Assembly: GCA_028641055.1 (NCBI GenBank)
Contig: CM054059.1
Span: 109,814,263-109,878,262 of the forward strand
Origin: Alopecurus myosuroides
Lineage: Eukaryota; Streptophyta; Magnoliopsida; Poales; Poaceae
Direction: 5' to 3'
Length of the DNA stretch: 64,000 nucleotides
A model generated the notes under the pieces. The model was not told the DNA's origin and made no database searches. It saw nothing but the letters and a program-made list of their open reading frames with translations. Each line of letters begins with the position of its first letter. The stretch's first letter is position 1. A program made the translations under genes and the position numbers. Shown here piece after piece: positions 60,501 to 64,000 of this stretch.

Positions 60501-62331
60501 ATTGTGTTTCCTGTAGGATTCGAGACCCTTAGGTTTGGAAAACATTTTTGATCATGTTATTATCTCCTTAGAGTATTTTGGATCCTAGCGGCACAGTGAG
60601 ATGAAGCGTTCCGGACAACTTTACGTGTCCACGGACCCGAGACTGTTCCCTGATTTGCTTGTGGGTGCATTGTCCTTCTCACTATAGTGAATATCCAATT
60701 TACAACAAGTTGTTAATAACCCATTGATCACCCTAGGATTGAAAACTTTCTATGTTTAAACTTTCTAGAAATAAAACAATCATCTTAATCTTTCTCATAT
60801 CCTCTCACCTATTTTCCACCTTCAATTTTTTTTCTAGATGGCCTACCTCTTCAATACCGTCAAGACAGGAATGATGATGACCACACCAACAAGTGCAAGA
60901 AGTATTTTCACCATATGAAGACCTACACTCAAGATCATTGAAGAACTTGAAGAAAGACTTATACTTCACAACAATCAAGAACACCTCAAGACCTGGAGCG
61001 AAGAATTTGAAGAAAACTAAAGAAGATATAGATGAGACCACCAATCTAGTTACTTGTTAGAACAACGTTAACGTGTTAGTGTATTGATCATACCAATTAG
61101 TGTGGTATGACAATATTAGTATTTTCTAAAAAAAAAACATGTTGTTTGGTGTGATGAGTGTTTTGCTATATGTTGTTATGTGTTGTTTGCAAGATGAGTT
61201 TCCTTGATCTTCTATGAATGGGGTAGGAATTTCTTTAGTCTCTTTCTAATCTCTACTCATCCATGCTAAGCCAAACAAAATTCCATACCCATTTACCAAC
61301 CATAGAGAGCTACCATATGAAGTGCAACAGCAAAACTTTCACCCAAGAATGTCATGACTATTTCTCTATAGAGACAAGCCATACAATTGAGGAATGTCAC
61401 TGCTTTCAAGATCCTTTTGTGTGAAGGAACAATCACATCCATGATCATTGCCAACTACATCATAAGGAGCAGCAAGCCAATCAACAAGTGAAGAAAGACA
61501 AGTGAACCCAACAATGCATGAGCTATGAAGATTTCAGAGCCAACTACACCAAGAGAAGAAGTGATGAAGAAACACAACTATCCAGTTTGTGTTACATAAG
61601 AGTTTTACGCAACCCAATAGTATGGGAAAACGATAGTTTAGCTCAGGTTTGTCTTACAGATTGGAAACTTTCTGTTAGACAAGTGAGGTGACCTAGTGTT
61701 ATTAAACAAGATTCATCAATCCAAGTACAAGGTAATGATTGAGTGCAACATGGATTGGCCCCCATTGTGACTACTGCCATTATTCACTTTGCTATGAGAA
61801 ATGTTAAATCTGAGTGACATACCTATTAGAGAGACGACGATGTTAAACCTGAACCATAGAATGGTAGAATACAATAATGACCCTAAGTTAGTGTGGCTGG
61901 AAACGTACTATTTTCGGTGAGGATCAAGCCAACCTTGGAGGTATTAGGCAATGGAAGATTTTGCCTACCATGAGAGTTTCTTTAGAAATAGCATGGTGTT
62001 TTCCTTCAAGGATGACAACCACAAGATGGAAGATTTCCAAGGATATCAAAAGACCAAGTTGAGAGTGAACCAAAGGCTTTTTATTGACCCAAAGAGTGAC
62101 CCCTCAGTGTCAAAGGTAGTTCAACATACCTATGTTGGTCTACAGCTCTACCGCGAAGGAAAGTTCTACTCAAGCCAATCTCAAATAGATGTACACTCCA
62201 ATCTAATGAAAAATAGACTACCCACAAAAGTTTCTTTTAAGGGTGGTAGCCCACCCAGTTGTTCTGGAACCCAGTCACCTGGACCTATCTTTCTTTCTAA
62301 CCTTCCCAAATCTCGGGACGAGATTTCTTTT
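60501..62331 (+). other. Element B internal non-coding domain
   Basis: No gene. It aligns with the internal domain of A up to about 62040 and again from about 62047 to the 3' LTR, with the integrase segment of A missing at that point. The frame at 61951-62349 covers the junction and does not match A as protein. Confidence 0.8.
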
Positions 62332-62344
62332 AAGGGTGGTAGTC
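62332..62344 (+). other. Element B polypurine tract
   Basis: AAGGGTGGTAGTC, as in A. Confidence 0.7.
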
Positions 62345-64000
62345 TGTAACATCCCTGATTTTTGGAAAACTCAAAAATCACAAAAATTTGAAACTTTTGT
62401 TTTCATGTCAATAAAAGTCACCAAAAAACAAATAAAACTCAAACACAAATGAAATATTAGGTCCTATACCAAGTTTATTGGAATTGGAAATCCAGTTATG
62501 CCTCTGTTCCTTAAAACCCTAAAACCTTATTCAAAAATAAGTTTCTCTATATAAAGGGGATATCTTTTTATTGACAAACCTTTACCTAAAATGTTTACAA
62601 CTCCAACATTACTTTGAAGATAGTTTGTGCCAACAAAAATCAAAGATTTAATAAAGTTCTAAGCCTAAAAAACATTTGATAAGAATAAAATATTTAATAA
62701 TAACTTTTAGTTGCTATTCCAAGTTTTAGACATAAAGGTGTGAAAAATAAAATGCATTGCTTGAAAATAACATAAAAGAGGGATTTTGAAAACAATATTA
62801 TGACTTGTGGTTTTATTCTAAATTTTATTGATCAACAATATTAATTATTTGATATGAACTAATTAAATAGCATTAACTTACTATTAGTAAATCCTTCATA
62901 TCCTAAAATAATAAAATGTGAAATGATTTAAATGGCTTTCCAAAAATAATATATGACATGTAAAATGTCTCTGAAATTTTATTTAGACAATAACATCAAT
63001 TTATTATTTTCTAAATTTTAAAATGGCCTTAAAGTACCATTAGTGTTTTATTTATATTTTCAAAATATAAAATTGTGAAAACAAGATGAAAGGACTCTCA
63101 AAAATATGTTTTCAACATTTAGAATGTCACTGAAATTTTAATTGACCAATAACTATGTCTTATAAATTTTAAAATTAAAAATCACATTAAGTGACTATTA
63201 AGGAATTATTCAAATTTCCAAAATTCAAAAATAAAATATGTTGAATTGTTTTAAAAAATGGTACTGTTGGAAAGTGTTTGAAATTTTAAGAATTTAGATT
63301 TTTGTTTCATGTTATTTGGAGTTATAATTTAAAAGATATGAATTAAATTAGAAAAACATGTTTAAAAAGTTTGAACAAAAAAAAGTGGGAAGAAAAAAAA
63401 ATAGAGAACAAAAAGTCTGGCCCAGCCCAACCCCCTGCCTCTTTCCCGTGCGTGCAACGCGTACGCCCACGGACCAAAAACCACTCAGCAGCCCATCTCA
63501 TCTCCTCTCTCTCTGTGCCGCTGACGAGGGGGCCATGATGACATCGACAATGACGTCACCTCATCTTCTTCCCCAGGAAAGAAACCACGCGCATCACGGG
63601 CGAAATTTCTGGCGACGATTCCGAGTCTTTAAGCCCGTAATTTCTTCCCCTCTTTGGACCTACTTATAGCCCCGTATTCCCTCTCCATTTACCCTCATTT
63701 TCCATCATGCATTGTGCCTCCAGGCCGCCGCCATTTCTCACCGGAGACAGAAACCCTAGCCACCGTATTTCTTCATTTACGGCAACACGGAAGGCCCACA
63801 CCGCTCCACTCCGGCCTCTTTCTTCTCCCCATGTCCGTGCGCATTTTTACTAACACCCATTCCTGTTTTTGGCGCAGAAAAACACCGGCGCCATCTGTTC
63901 CCGAGCTTGTCGGAGCCCGTGCCATCTCCGGTTCCTCGTTGCCGTCCAGGGAGAGCTCAGAAGAGGGCGCCATCGTCACCAGCGAGCTCCCCGCATCACG
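62345..64000 (+). repeat. Element B 3' LTR, truncated by the window
   Basis: It starts TGTAACATCCC and matches 55458-57114 closely. Confidence 0.92.

Larger units (their letters stand above)
55458..64000 (+). mobile_element. Element B: LARD-like Gypsy derivative, truncated by the window
   Basis: 5' LTR 55458-60485 (5028 bp), internal 60486-62344 (1859 bp), 3' LTR from 62345 to the window end. It has the same plan as A: iMet primer site, similar purine tract and TGTAACATCCC start, but no coding region and longer LTRs. The two LTRs are close over most of the compared 1.65 kb, so it is younger than A. The outer end reads TATAACATCCC, TG changed to TA. Confidence 0.9.

Overview
The window looks like repeat-rich DNA from a large-genome cool-season grass (Pooideae, most likely Triticeae or a relative such as oat). 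The basis is the LTR signatures: TGATACGTC...GGGTCATCA Athila-type LTRs with a tRNA-Asp primer site, long TGTAACATCCC...GCTACA LTRs with an iMet primer site, and a Copia element of a kind common in that group. I found no host gene, tRNA, rRNA or CRISPR. Essentially every base can be assigned to nested LTR retrotransposons.

Layout, outer to inner. (H) A degenerate + strand Gypsy gag-protease remnant (33887-36112) is the oldest visible layer. (G1) A - strand Athila-type Gypsy (1-1589 plus 29498-33886) ends against its left side. (A) A long-LTR, coding-poor Gypsy derivative (LARD-like, 1590-29497, TSD AGCTC) splits G1. Its left LTR is split by another Athila-type element (G3, 4808-13420), whose own LTR carries a 170 bp hAT-type MITE. 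Its right LTR is split by a - strand Copia element (18348-26775, TSD GGATC). (G2) A third Athila-type element (36113 to 55457 and beyond) enters H from the right. G2 is split by a Gypsy element N (38070-47919, TSD GGTAT, two 549 bp LTRs). Its right LTR is cut by a second LARD-like element B (55458 to beyond 64000).

Function. None of the elements has a complete set of genes. The three Athila-type copies hold only broken gag-protease, with no reverse transcriptase or integrase. A holds a single broken integrase remnant and B holds no coding region at all. The Copia element has all domains, broken by stops and frameshifts. N has gag, protease and reverse transcriptase but lacks RNase H and integrase, and carries an antisense gene between pol and the 3' LTR.

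The most interesting feature is this antisense gene in N (about 43882-46830, - strand). It has its own TATA box, an ATG, five short introns with GT-AG ends whose phases all agree, and a C-terminal coiled-coil part. It resembles the 'putative gypsy type transposon' domain family (PF04195). It is lightly broken by two stops and at least one frameshift.
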